Part shown: piece after piece, positions 1-6,611 of the stretch | How the letters are laid out: every line of letters begins with the position of its first letter | Numbering within the stretch: the first letter of the stretch is position 1 | NCBI GenBank assembly: GCA_944331815.1 | Contig: CALVIQ010000078.1 | Location: forward strand, 1 to 8,757 | DNA: 8,757 nt | Source of the DNA: an uncultured Bacilli bacterium | GTDB lineage: Bacteria > Bacillota_I > Bacilli_A > RF39 > UBA660 | Direction: 5' to 3' | The notes under the pieces: model-generated | Database searches by the model: none | Seen by the model: the letters and a program-made list of their open reading frames with translations, nothing else | Told to the model about the DNA's origin: nothing | Translations under genes and position numbers: made by a program

Positions 1-1391
1 TAAATCACCTCGTATATTGTACCTTCTCTGGTATCTTTTATTTTAATATTTTTACTTTCTAATTCTTTTCTTATATTATCAGCTTTTTCATAATCTTTAT
101 TCTGTTTAGCTAACTTTCTTTCTTCTAGCTTTTCATTAATATATTTTATTAATTCTTCATCTAATTTTTTTTCATTATTTAATAAATTTAATGATAAAAC
201 TTTATCATAATCTCTAATTATTTCTAATTTAGTATTATCTGTTGTATCTTCTTTTAATATATCATATAAACAAGTTAACATTAAAGAAGTATTTAAATCA
301 TTACTTATTGCATCTTTAAATTTATCTTGATATTTTTTTACTATATCATTATCAATATTTCCATCTTCTTTAATATTTTTAATCTTATTTAACAATTTAT
401 TATAAGTATTATTAGCTTTATCTAATGCTTCATAACTGAATACTAATTGATTACGATAATGTGATTGAAGGCAAAAAAATCTATATGCTAAAGGATTATA
501 ACCTTTACTTTCTAATAAAGAAACTGTTAAAAATTCACCTTTACTTTTACTCATTTTTCCAGTAGAATCATTTAAATGTTCCCCATGTAACCAATAATTA
601 CACCATTTATGACCTAAATAAGCTTCTGATTGCGCTATTTCGTTAGTATGATGTGGGAAGATATTATCTACACCACCACAATGAATATCTAAATATTCAC
701 CCAAATAATTGATTGATAAACCTGAACATTCAATATGCCATCCCGGATATCCTACTCCCCAAGGACTATCCCATTTCATTGCTTGATTTTCAAACTTACT
801 GATAGTAAACCATAATCCAAAATCATAAGGATTTTTTTTATGAACATCTTCAGTAACATCTTCTCTTGCTCCAATTATTAATTCATCTGGATTTTTACCT
901 GATAATTTATAATAATCTTTAGCTTTTGATATATCAAAATAAACATTACCATTTGATATATAAGCATATCCATCATTTAATAATTTACTAACCATTTTTA
1001 TATAAATATCGATATGTTCTGATGCTTTTTCAACTATTTTAGGTTTTCTAATATTTAATTTATCACAATCATCAAAAAAAGCTTTAGTATAAAAATCTGC
1101 TATTTCATATACTGTTTTATGTTCTCTAATAGCTCCTTTAATCATTTTATCTTCACCTGTATCAGCATCACTAGACATATGACCAACATCAGTTATATTC
1201 ATACATCTTTTTACATTATAACCAATATATTCTAATCCTTTTTCTAATATGTCTTCGAATATATATGTTCTTAAATTACCTATATGAGCATAATGATATA
1301 CTGTAGGACCACAAGTATATAAAGTAACTAAATCTTTATTATTAGGTATAAATTCTTCTAATTTTTTATTTAATGTATTATATAATTTCAT
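1..1391 (-). CDS. cysS: Cysteinyl-tRNA synthetase (3' end clipped by one base)
   Basis: This class I aminoacyl-tRNA synthetase charges tRNA-Cys with cysteine, using ATP, in the cytosol. Reading from the ATG at 1391 gives 463 residues, the usual length for CysS, ending in DTREGTIYEVI. The first two window bases then supply TA of the next codon, so the stop probably lacks only its last base here. The class I signatures are both present: HIGN at about residues 36-39 and KMSKS at 279-283. The zinc-site elements typical of CysS are visible: Cys27 in TCGPTVY, Cys222 in GWHIECSG, and the GGVDNIFPHHTNE segment. AGAAGGTG at 1399-1406 is a good ribosome binding site for this ATG. A terminator separates the gene from the upstream J-protein gene, so it appears to be transcribed alone. 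No T-box leader is present. Confidence is very high. Confidence 0.97.
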   Translation of the reverse strand, partial: MKLYNTLNKKLEEFIPNNKDLVTLYTCGPTVYHYAHIGNLRTYIFEDILEKGLEYIGYNVKRCMNITDVGHMSSDADTGEDKMIKGAIREHKTVYEIADFYTKAFFDDCDKLNIRKPKIVEKASEHIDIYIKMVSKLLNDGYAYISNGNVYFDISKAKDYYKLSGKNPDELIIGAREDVTEDVHKKNPYDFGLWFTISKFENQAMKWDSPWGVGYPGWHIECSGLSINYLGEYLDIHCGGVDNIFPHHTNEIAQSEAYLGHKWCNYWLHGEHLNDSTGKMSKSKGEFLTVSLLESKGYNPLAYRFFCLQSHYRNQLVFSYEALDKANNTYNKLLNKIKNIKEDGNIDNDIVKKYQDKFKDAISNDLNTSLMLTCLYDILKEDTTDNTKLEIIRDYDKVLSLNLLNNEKKLDEELIKYINEKLEERKLAKQNKDYEKADNIRKELESKNIKIKDTREGTIYEVI

Positions 1392-1411
1392 ATTTAATCA
1401 CCTTCTACATT

Positions 1412-1443
1412 ATTATATCATATTGAATTATAAAATAAAACAA
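1412..1443 (-). promoter_or_regulatory. Predicted cysS promoter
   Basis: The minus strand has a perfect -10 TATAAT at 1417-1412 preceded by TGA, which makes an extended -10 (TGnTATAAT). The -35 is weak: TTGTTT at 1443-1438 lies 20 bases away, longer than ideal. The predicted start is near 1406, giving a leader of about 15 nt that barely includes the ribosome binding site, so no riboswitch or T-box can fit. Confidence 0.6.
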
Positions 1444-1464
1444 AAAACGCATTATTGCGTTTTT
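1437..1464 (-). terminator. Rho-independent terminator of the J-domain gene
   Basis: The arms at 1443-1451 and 1456-1464 pair perfectly over 9 bp (AAAAACGCA with TGCGTTTTT) around a 4-base loop. On the minus strand the stem runs into a T-rich tract. The TAA stop of the J-domain gene (1454-1452) lies in the loop, so hairpin and coding end overlap. The tract also abuts the cysS promoter. Confidence 0.8.
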
Positions 1465-2717
1465 GTTAAAGTTTTTTCTGTTGTCATTTCTTGAGTATTA
1501 TCTAAACAATTTAATGACTCATGATTTATAATTGCACCTAAATATTTAGAACCATTAATGACTGCATCTGTTCCATCAGTTCCATATGATAAAGTTTTAA
1601 TATCAACTTTATTTTCAGCTGTAAGATATTCACTATTAGAATATACAACAGAGAACATAGGCCAATATTGTTCTGATAATAATCCACCACCAGCTGTTAA
1701 AGAATAATTAGAATATTGCTCACTATTTGTTGTTAAATAATCATTACCAGTATAGAATTCTGTAATATATTTAAAAGATTCTTGAAATTCTTCACTAGTC
1801 ATTGTTTTGTTTTTTAATTCATTAGCTAAATCAATAAATTCTGTATTTAATTCTTCTAAAATAGCTTTATCTTGTTCATCATAAGCTAAAGTAGCTAAAG
1901 AAATATATTGTCCATCTTCTTGACCTAAAGCTACATTATTATTATGTGTACCAACTGCTGATGTATAGTTATACATATTTTGAATTTCTTCAATCATATT
2001 TAATTCTGTTCCATCATATAATGTTTTGATATCTTCTTGATCCAAATAATCTATATTAGTAATAAATAATGCAGATTTTATAAATGTTGGATCAATATTT
2101 AACCCTTTAGTTTGATTATCAGTTAATATTTCTTGAACTTTTTCATCTATATTTTCAGCAGTTAAATTTTTTCTTTTAGAAATAGGATTTTGTTCTCTAT
2201 CATTATCATCTGCACTGCTTATAGAATAACCTTCAACATCAGGTTTAGTTGCTTCACCAATTCTATAACCAACAAATAAAGCTGCAGCAACTAATCCGCC
2301 AATTATTAATTTATATTTGTGTTTATCTAATAAACTTTTAGCTTTTGGATAAACTGTTAATTTGCTCTTTGGTTTTGATTCTGTTTTTTTATCAATATCT
2401 GTATTATTATGTTTTGTAGCAATTTCAGAACTTTGTTTTTTAGTAGGAACAATTTTACCATTATCCTCACCATAATCAAAATCTTCAGCATCTTTAAATA
2501 AGATTTTATCATAAGCTTTTCTTTTTTCGATATCACTTAATGTATCATACGCAGTACAAATATCTAAGAATTTTTGACAACTTTCTCCATCTTTTGTAAC
2601 ATCTGGATGATATTTTTTTGCTAATTTAATATATGCTTTCCTTATTTCACTTTGAGTTGCATCTTCTGGTACTTTTAAAATTTCATAAAAATTTTTTCCG
2701 TTAATATATAAATTCAT
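1452..2717 (-). CDS. Membrane-anchored J-domain (DnaJ-type) protein
   Basis: This 421-residue protein has a J domain at residues 9-71, with the HPD motif at 37-39 that J domains use to stimulate Hsp70 (DnaK) ATPase. A charged, Lys/Ser-rich linker follows (about 75-130), then one hydrophobic segment at about 136-155 (LIIGGLVAAALFVGY), then about 265 polar residues. There is no Gly/Phe region and no zinc finger, so it is a class C (type III) J protein, not housekeeping DnaJ. With the J domain needing cytosolic DnaK, the likely topology is N-terminus inside and C-terminal part outside. The C-terminal part is Asn/Thr/Tyr-rich, with one Cys (404), and I do not recognise its fold. The start ATG has an excellent AGAAGGGGG ribosome binding site at 2724-2732. 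It is a single gene with its own tandem promoters and terminator. The J domain is certain; the membrane role is inferred. Confidence 0.88.
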   Translation of the reverse strand: MNLYINGKNFYEILKVPEDATQSEIRKAYIKLAKKYHPDVTKDGESCQKFLDICTAYDTLSDIEKRKAYDKILFKDAEDFDYGEDNGKIVPTKKQSSEIATKHNNTDIDKKTESKPKSKLTVYPKAKSLLDKHKYKLIIGGLVAAALFVGYRIGEATKPDVEGYSISSADDNDREQNPISKRKNLTAENIDEKVQEILTDNQTKGLNIDPTFIKSALFITNIDYLDQEDIKTLYDGTELNMIEEIQNMYNYTSAVGTHNNNVALGQEDGQYISLATLAYDEQDKAILEELNTEFIDLANELKNKTMTSEEFQESFKYITEFYTGNDYLTTNSEQYSNYSLTAGGGLLSEQYWPMFSVVYSNSEYLTAENKVDIKTLSYGTDGTDAVINGSKYLGAIINHESLNCLDNTQEMTTEKTLTKTQ

Positions 2718-2746
2718 ATAAATTCCCCCTTCTTTTTATGGCATAT

Positions 2747-2841
2747 ATGCTACCACAAAATATTCAATTTGTCAAATTAGAAATATTTCTAATCTTTCTC
2801 AGTTGTGACATATATTATAGCATTTTTTATATTTTTGTCAA
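2747..2841 (-). promoter_or_regulatory. Tandem promoters of the J-domain gene
   Basis: There are two strong sigma-A-type promoters in series on the minus strand. The distal one has TTGACA at 2841-2836 and TATAAT at 2819-2814, with a 16-base spacer ending in TGC (extended -10). The proximal one has TTGACA at 2775-2770 and TAGCAT at 2752-2747, with a 17-base spacer. The proximal start should lie near 2740, giving a leader of about 23 nt carrying AGAAGGGGG. The same arrangement recurs at 5160-5239 before the Cys-rich surface-protein gene. Confidence 0.8.
2776..2793. promoter_or_regulatory. 18-bp perfect palindrome, candidate operator
   Basis: ATTAGAAATATTTCTAAT is identical to its own reverse complement. 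It lies directly upstream of the proximal -35 hexamer (2770-2775) and downstream of the distal promoter of the J-domain gene, a suitable place for a dimeric regulator. The otherwise similar control region of the surface-protein gene lacks it. No regulator can be named; the AT-richness makes a chance origin possible but unlikely at this length. Confidence 0.5.
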
Positions 2842-2876
2842 ATTTATAAAATTTTTTATTTTTTTTATAAAATTAC

Positions 2877-2905
2877 TTGCATTAAACAACTAAATGTGTT
2901 ATTAT
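2877..2905 (+). promoter_or_regulatory. Predicted promoter of the tRNA pair
   Basis: A -35-like TTGCAT at 2877-2882 and a -10 TATTAT at 2900-2905 are separated by 17 bases, with TGTG-like sequence just before the -10. The predicted start is near 2912, about 13 bases before the first tRNA. It is divergent from the J-domain promoters. Confidence 0.6.
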
Positions 2906-2924
2906 GTAGAAGTATTAGTTACAC

Positions 2925-3001
2925 GGACCCTTAGCTCAGTTGGTTAGAGCATCCGGCTCATAACCGGGCGGTCGTAGGTTCGAGTCCTACAGGGTCCACC
3001 A
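2925..3001 (+). tRNA. tRNA-Ile2 with CAU anticodon (lysidine-modified type)
   Basis: This is a 77-nt cloverleaf with genome-encoded CCA at 2999-3001, acceptor stem GGACCCT paired with AGGGTCC, anticodon loop CTCATAA with CAT at 2959-2961, and T arm GTAGG/GTTCGAG/CCTAC. A CAT anticodon can mean initiator Met, elongator Met or Ile2. The G1-C72 pair excludes the usual bacterial initiator. The C4-G69 and C5-G68 pairs are known identity elements for TilS, which converts C34 to lysidine so that the tRNA reads AUA as Ile. As I recall it, the whole molecule also closely matches Bacillus tRNA-Ile2. I therefore favour Ile2 over elongator Met. Note the U-G pair at the top of the anticodon stem (2952/2968). 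Confidence 0.9.
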
Positions 3002-3007
3002 CTTAAT

Positions 3008-3092
3008 GCGGATGTGGCGAAATTGGCAGACGCACTAGACTTAGGATCTAGCGCCTTATGGCATGGGGGTTCAAGTCCCTTCATCCGCACCA
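3008..3092 (+). tRNA. tRNA-Leu with UAG anticodon
   Basis: This is an 85-nt class II tRNA with acceptor GCGGATG paired with CATCCGC, anticodon stem CTAGA/TCTAG, loop CTTAGGA with TAG at 3042-3044, a long variable arm, T loop GTTCAAG, and encoded CCA at 3090-3092. The long variable arm and discriminator A fit Leu. It reads CUA and, by wobble, other CUN codons. It lies 6 nt after the Ile2 tRNA, so both are processed from one transcript. Confidence 0.97.
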
Positions 3093-3107
3093 CTAAGCTT
3101 AAAATAT

Positions 3108-3129
3108 CGACCTATAAGGTTGTTTTTTT
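3108..3129 (+). terminator. Rho-independent terminator of the tRNA operon
   Basis: The stem CGACCT (3108-3113) pairs with AGGTTG (3117-3122), with one G-U pair, around a 3-base loop. It is followed by seven T at 3123-3129. It lies 15 bases after the tRNA-Leu CCA end. Confidence 0.8.
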
Positions 3130-3140
3130 ATAATATTTTT

Positions 3141-3171
3141 GATAATTAAAAAATCCTTAAATTTAAGGATT
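3141..3171 (-). terminator. Terminator of the 139-residue protein gene, possibly bidirectional
   Basis: A perfect 20-bp palindrome at 3152-3171 (AATCCTTAAATTTAAGGATT) is followed on the minus strand by a T-rich tract. The gene's stop codon (3172-3170) overlaps the outer edge of the stem. On the plus strand ATTTTTG follows, so it could also back up tRNA-operon termination. Confidence 0.7.
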
Positions 3172-3589
3172 ATTTTTGTAACATTTTTAATAAATTTATT
3201 TTAAACATATCTTTTTCTTGATTTTCTTTAGATACCATAACACCTTTATAAGTTGTTAATTCAGATTGGTGTCCTTCACCTAAAATACCTTCAGGTGTTA
3301 TTTTATCTAGCATTACTATTTTTTCATTAAAATATACTGTATAATGCAATTTAATATCACCATGAACTTTAGAAAACATAGTATCAGTTGGAAGTTTTAG
3401 TTCATAATTTTTAGAATTATTTTGTTCATTTGTACTTACAATTTCACCTAGAAATTTTCCTTCCTTGAATGATGGATAAAATGAAAAATACAATTTTTTG
3501 TAAGCTAACATATTATATTTTTTTAAGGATCTTTCATATTTTCTAAATTCATTTTCATTAACATATTCGAATAAATAATTATCTTTCAT
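3170..3589 (-). CDS. Unrecognised 139-residue protein
   Basis: I do not recognise this family. The product is a soluble, Lys/Tyr/Phe-rich protein with no signal peptide, membrane segment or Cys. The N-terminal third is basic and aromatic (KKYNMLAYKKLYFSFYPSF, residues 23-41). The middle alternates polar and hydrophobic residues as in a beta-rich fold (GDIKLHYTVYFNEKIVMLDKI, about 77-97), followed by a GEGHQSELTTYKG turn. The gene looks real: GGAGGTGG at 3594-3601 is a strong ribosome binding site, a good promoter precedes it, and it ends in a terminator. It is a single-gene unit between the surface-protein gene and the tRNAs. No function is proposed. Confidence 0.85.
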   Translation of the reverse strand: MKDNYLFEYVNENEFRKYERSLKKYNMLAYKKLYFSFYPSFKEGKFLGEIVSTNEQNNSKNYELKLPTDTMFSKVHGDIKLHYTVYFNEKIVMLDKITPEGILGEGHQSELTTYKGVMVSKENQEKDMFKINLLKMLQK

Positions 3590-3623
3590 ATATCCACCTC
3601 CGATTCTATCCTATTCTTTATTA

Positions 3624-3652
3624 ATTTTAACATATTAATATATAAAAGTCAA
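3624..3652 (-). promoter_or_regulatory. Predicted promoter of the 139-residue protein gene
   Basis: TTGACT at 3652-3647 and TAAAAT at 3629-3624 have a 17-base spacer. A TGT before the -10 gives an extended -10. The -35 lies only a few bases past the U-tract of the surface-protein terminator. Confidence 0.7.
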
Positions 3653-3656
3653 ACAT

Positions 3657-3679
3657 AAAAAGAAGAAGTTTACACTTCT
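3657..3679 (-). terminator. Rho-independent terminator of the surface-protein gene
   Basis: AGAAGT (3664-3669) pairs with ACTTCT (3674-3679) around a 4-base loop, and the minus strand continues with TCTTTTT (3663-3657). The TAA stop of the surface-protein gene (3672-3670) sits in the loop. The short stem makes it moderate in strength. Confidence 0.7.
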
Positions 3680-5130
3680 CTTTTTCTTCCTGTTAATTCA
3701 TAACCTAAGCTTAATAAGTTTTGATCATTTTTGCTTGTACTCCATTTGTAATAAGTGCCTGCAACAGTCAATTGTTTACGCGTTCTATATCTATAATATG
3801 TAATTGCTTCATAGATAGGTATTTTTCTTGTTTTTTCTACTTTAGTTGTTACTTCAACTGGAACAGTTGTTGTAACATCTTTGTATACTGGAACATCTTC
3901 ATAAACTGTTACCGTTTTAACACAATTAGCACCACTTAATTTATAATCACTACCATATGTTGAACAAGATAATGTTCCTGAACCACTTGTTACATATTTG
4001 TAACATTTAGTATTAGCTCCACTACCTTCTTTAGTATATCCAGCTGGACATGAATAAGTAGTCGTTCCAGCGTTATAAGTTCTTTTATATACTTTATATG
4101 TATAATAAGTTACATTTTGGCATACATTTGTACAATCAACTGTTGTTTTATGACTTACATATTGATAGTCAACAGTATCTGTATCAAACAATTGATATGG
4201 TTTTGTTGTATAACCTTGATATACCCAACTACCATAACTACCTGATGTAGTATTTTTAATAGCATTAGTATATTGTTTTTTTGTTGTACTTCCACCAGTA
4301 GCTGGTTTAGTATCAACTACTTTTGTACCAACAGGTTTAGAAGTTGTACCAACTTGAACTTGAGTTGTTTGTTCACGATACTCAGTATGAGTTTCATAAT
4401 CATAATAAGTTTCTGTTTTATAACCAGTTAATTCATCACGTTTATCAATTTCAACTTGTCTTAATGTATCAGCTGTAACTTTAATAGTAGACCAATTAGA
4501 CCATGGACCCCAATTAGAGTAAGTATTTTTTGTAACTAATTTGTATTCATATTCATATTTCTTATTTACAACAGGTGTTTCAGGATCAGTTGGTTTTTCA
4601 GGCTTTGAAGGTTTCGAAGGTGTTGTAGTATCAGGTTTTTCTTCACATATAGCTCCATCACAATAATCATAACAACCCATATAAACTATAATATAATCTG
4701 AATAATCTGAACAAGTTAATTGAACTTTCATTTGATATTCATCATTCATTTTAGTAACTTGAACATAAGATTTGTTGATATCACATGATTGATTATTACT
4801 ATCTTTAAATGGAATAACTAATTTTTTTTCTTCCATTTCTTTCAATGTAATAGTAACAGAATCACCTATTTTTTTAGGTAATCTTTCATTAGTAAAATAT
4901 CCTTTTGCTGCATCACGCATACTTTCAACATTATCTGTAAATAATCTACCATATAATGGTTGTAATTGCATAGCAATTTCACTTGTTAATTCTTCTTTTC
5001 CAACAAAATTATCTTTTAAGTAATTTTTAGTAGGAAATAACCAAATCATTACAAAAACAAATAAAACTACTAACAATAATTGTAAAATTATGTCTCTAAA
5101 ACTTAATGTATTTCTTCTTTCTTCGTACAT
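3670..5130 (-). CDS. Cys-rich signal-anchored surface protein
   Basis: This 486-residue protein has a short basic N-terminus, one hydrophobic anchor (about residues 13-33) with no clear signal-peptidase site, and the rest probably outside the cell. Residues 50-160 form a domain with spaced Cys (116, 140, 153, 157, 162) whose helix-then-strand pattern resembles pilin-like domains; this is a loose impression. A Pro/Lys/Thr linker follows (about 168-187), typical of wall-spanning spacers. The C-terminal half is Thr/Tyr/Lys-rich. It has a YSNWGPWSNWS segment (204-214), two short Cys modules (about 355-380 and 384-405, both with a GAN..C step), a Val-Pro/Lys-Thr stretch (408-440), and a basic end (GRKREV). 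There is no LPXTG sorting signal. The start is well set by AGAAGGGGG. Its control region matches that of the J-domain membrane protein. The function is unknown; adhesion or envelope structure is plausible. Confidence 0.85.
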   Translation of the reverse strand: MYEERRNTLSFRDIILQLLLVVLFVFVMIWLFPTKNYLKDNFVGKEELTSEIAMQLQPLYGRLFTDNVESMRDAAKGYFTNERLPKKIGDSVTITLKEMEEKKLVIPFKDSNNQSCDINKSYVQVTKMNDEYQMKVQLTCSDYSDYIIVYMGCYDYCDGAICEEKPDTTTPSKPSKPEKPTDPETPVVNKKYEYEYKLVTKNTYSNWGPWSNWSTIKVTADTLRQVEIDKRDELTGYKTETYYDYETHTEYREQTTQVQVGTTSKPVGTKVVDTKPATGGSTTKKQYTNAIKNTTSGSYGSWVYQGYTTKPYQLFDTDTVDYQYVSHKTTVDCTNVCQNVTYYTYKVYKRTYNAGTTTYSCPAGYTKEGSGANTKCYKYVTSGSGTLSCSTYGSDYKLSGANCVKTVTVYEDVPVYKDVTTTVPVEVTTKVEKTRKIPIYEAITYYRYRTRKQLTVAGTYYKWSTSKNDQNLLSLGYELTGRKREV

Positions 5131-5159
5131 ATAAATTCCCCCTTCTTTTTATGGCATAT

Positions 5160-5239
5160 ATACTACCATAAATATTCATACTTGTCAATATTATCTCCGT
5201 TGTTGCCATATATTATAGCATGTTTTTTTATTTTGTCAA
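5160..5239 (-). promoter_or_regulatory. Tandem promoters of the surface-protein gene
   Basis: The distal promoter has TTGACA at 5239-5234 and TATAAT at 5217-5212, with a 16-base spacer ending in TGC. The proximal promoter has TTGACA at 5188-5183 and TAGTAT at 5165-5160, with a 17-base spacer. Both spacers equal those at 2747-2841. The distal -35 lies inside the last Leu-Thr codons of the Smr gene. There is no terminator between the Smr gene and this site, so read-through from the kinase-Smr operon is also possible. Confidence 0.8.
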
Positions 5240-5500
5240 ATTGATATTAACTATCGTACAACCTATATTAAATGGATGAAGTTTATATTCAATAACTTTT
5301 TTATTTTTGGCTAACGTTATTTGAGTGGTTTCTTTTAATATTCCACTACCTATTCCATGAATTATAACAATAAATTTATTTTTCATTTTAAAATTATCAT
5401 TAACAAAATCATTAATAGCAACGCGAGCTGTTTCACGATCAAATCCATGTAAATCTAAACTAGGAAGACTATCAATAAATATTATATCATTTAAATTCAT
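5228..5500 (-). CDS. Stand-alone Smr-domain protein
   Basis: This 90-residue protein is almost entirely one Smr (small MutS-related) domain, the fold found at the C-terminus of MutS2 and as stand-alone proteins. LDLHG at residues 15-19 and HGIGSGIL at 48-55 are its two signature motifs. Known Smr domains bind or cut branched DNA or RNA. It lacks the MutS2 ATPase and clamp regions, so it is not a fragment visible here of a longer gene. Its ATG lies inside the end of the kinase gene (14-nt overlap, different frame) with only a weak GGAAG upstream, so translation is probably coupled to the kinase. The substrate is unknown. A relation between kinase and Smr function is not evident. Confidence 0.88.
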   Translation of the reverse strand: MNLNDIIFIDSLPSLDLHGFDRETARVAINDFVNDNFKMKNKFIVIIHGIGSGILKETTQITLAKNKKVIEYKLHPFNIGCTIVNINLTK

Positions 5501-6374
5501 TATATACTGCTTCCATTTCTTCTTTCAATGGAATTGAATTTCTAGTACCAATTCTACTTACTGATATAGCACCAGCATAATTAGCTAATTGAAGTGCAAA
5601 TTTAGGATCATATCCATTAGCTAAATAATATGTTAAAGCACCATGAAATATGTCACCGGCTCCTGTAGAATCAACTGCTTTTAATTTTACTGATTTGATT
5701 ATTTCATAATTATATAAGCAACCTTTATCTTCTAATGTTACAACAATTTCATTACAAAATATTTCTTTTAATTTAGTATAAACATTTTTAATTGTATCAA
5801 AATTATCATAATCAATTTTTAAATTAGTAACATTTTCAGCAAATTCTTTTGAACAAGCAACCCATTTAACCATTTTGCATAATTCAACTACTTCAGTAGT
5901 ATCTCTTCCTGCATCAATTATACTTAAAGCATCTGGATATTTATTTAAAATTTCTTTACTCATTTCATATTCTTGCCCATCTATTAAAATAACATCTGGT
6001 TTAAAATTTAATTCAAATTTAGTCATTTCAACTTTTTTAGGTTTATAGGCAAAAGTAGTTCGTGAACCATTTTGTTTATTAGCTAAAACAAAACTAGATG
6101 TTGTTTCATGTCCCTCTCTTAACTCTAAATAATCAGTATTTACATTTACTTTAGCAAATTCTTCTTTAATTTTATGCCCATAAAAATCATTTCCTACTAT
6201 ACCAGCAAAGTAAGTATCACTACCCCAACTTCCTAATAAATAAGCAGCTGTACTAGCAGGACCTCCTCCACATTCTATTCTCTCTTGAACTCTATTTTTT
6301 GTATTTTCAACTGGATATTCATCCAATGGTAATGTTACATCATAAGTAGCATGACCCAAACATAATATCTTCAT
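5487..6374 (-). CDS. PfkB-family (ribokinase-like) sugar kinase
   Basis: This cytosolic kinase phosphorylates a sugar or nucleoside using ATP. From the ATG at 6374 it has 295 residues, normal for the family. Family signature 1 is GGGPASTAAYLLG near residues 36-48. Signature 2, DSTGAGDIFHGAL near 235-247, carries the anion-hole GAG and the catalytic base Asp241. The open frame extends upstream to a TTG at 6419. I chose 6374 because MKILCLGHATYDVTLPLD is the usual family N-terminus and GGGTGA sits just before it. The substrate (ribose, fructose, ketohexose or nucleoside) cannot be set from sequence alone, and no adjacent transporter or isomerase helps. It is the first gene of an operon with the Smr gene. 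Confidence 0.92.
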   Translation of the reverse strand: MKILCLGHATYDVTLPLDEYPVENTKNRVQERIECGGGPASTAAYLLGSWGSDTYFAGIVGNDFYGHKIKEEFAKVNVNTDYLELREGHETTSSFVLANKQNGSRTTFAYKPKKVEMTKFELNFKPDVILIDGQEYEMSKEILNKYPDALSIIDAGRDTTEVVELCKMVKWVACSKEFAENVTNLKIDYDNFDTIKNVYTKLKEIFCNEIVVTLEDKGCLYNYEIIKSVKLKAVDSTGAGDIFHGALTYYLANGYDPKFALQLANYAGAISVSRIGTRNSIPLKEEMEAVYNEFK

Positions 6375-6390
6375 TCTATCACCCATTTTA

Positions 6391-6419
6391 ATTTTATCAT
6401 TATTTTTAGATAAAAACAA
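6391..6419 (-). promoter_or_regulatory. Tentative promoter of the kinase-Smr operon
   Basis: TTGTTT at 6419-6414 and TAAAAT at 6396-6391 are separated by 17 bases, with TGA giving an extended -10. The predicted start near 6384 leaves a leader of about 10 nt, just covering the GGGTGA ribosome binding site. The short leader keeps confidence modest. Confidence 0.45.
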
Positions 6420-6611
6420 TACAAAATATATCTTTTTATTATTTTAAAGTTGTAATAAATTAGTACATATAAAAAGTGATAATTCTAATAGTATAATTGG
6501 GTAGAAGACATAAATACCAATAATTATACGAGATAATTTGAATCATTACTATGAATATTATACATTATTTTAAAAAATAGATCACCTTTTATATTTTTTT
6601 AATTATTATAT
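6420..6611. other. Gene-free intergenic segment with an imperfect inverted repeat
   Basis: No gene is supported here. A bulged inverted repeat is visible: GTATAATT (6491-6498) with AATTATAC (6522-6529), extended by a GG/CC step. An orphan AAAGGTGAT-like ribosome binding site on the minus strand (6582-6589) leads only to a 13-codon frame (6565-6524) at poor spacing. It may be a leftover gene start at the downstream border of the toxin-antitoxin pair. Confidence 0.45.

Noticed and set aside
1392..1451. A T-box or other riboswitch before cysS
   Set aside because: The predicted leader is about 15 nt and the remaining space holds the upstream terminator and the promoter.
2925..3001. Initiator tRNA-Met
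   Set aside because: The first acceptor pair is G-C, whereas bacterial initiators have a mismatch there, and the anticodon stem lacks the three consecutive G-C pairs in the initiator arrangement.
3721..3939. A 72-codon open frame on the plus strand inside the surface-protein gene
   Set aside because: It is antisense to a well-supported gene and has no ribosome binding site or promoter of its own; its Cys/Phe/Ile-rich product is what low-complexity antisense sequence yields.
6375..6419. N-terminal extension of the sugar kinase to a TTG codon
   Set aside because: The 15 extra residues are not family-like, the region holds a plausible promoter, and the ATG at 6374 has a proper GGGTGA site.
6524..6565. 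A 13-codon minus-strand frame behind an orphan ribosome binding site
   Set aside because: It is too short and the spacing from the site is about 15 bases; nothing else supports translation.
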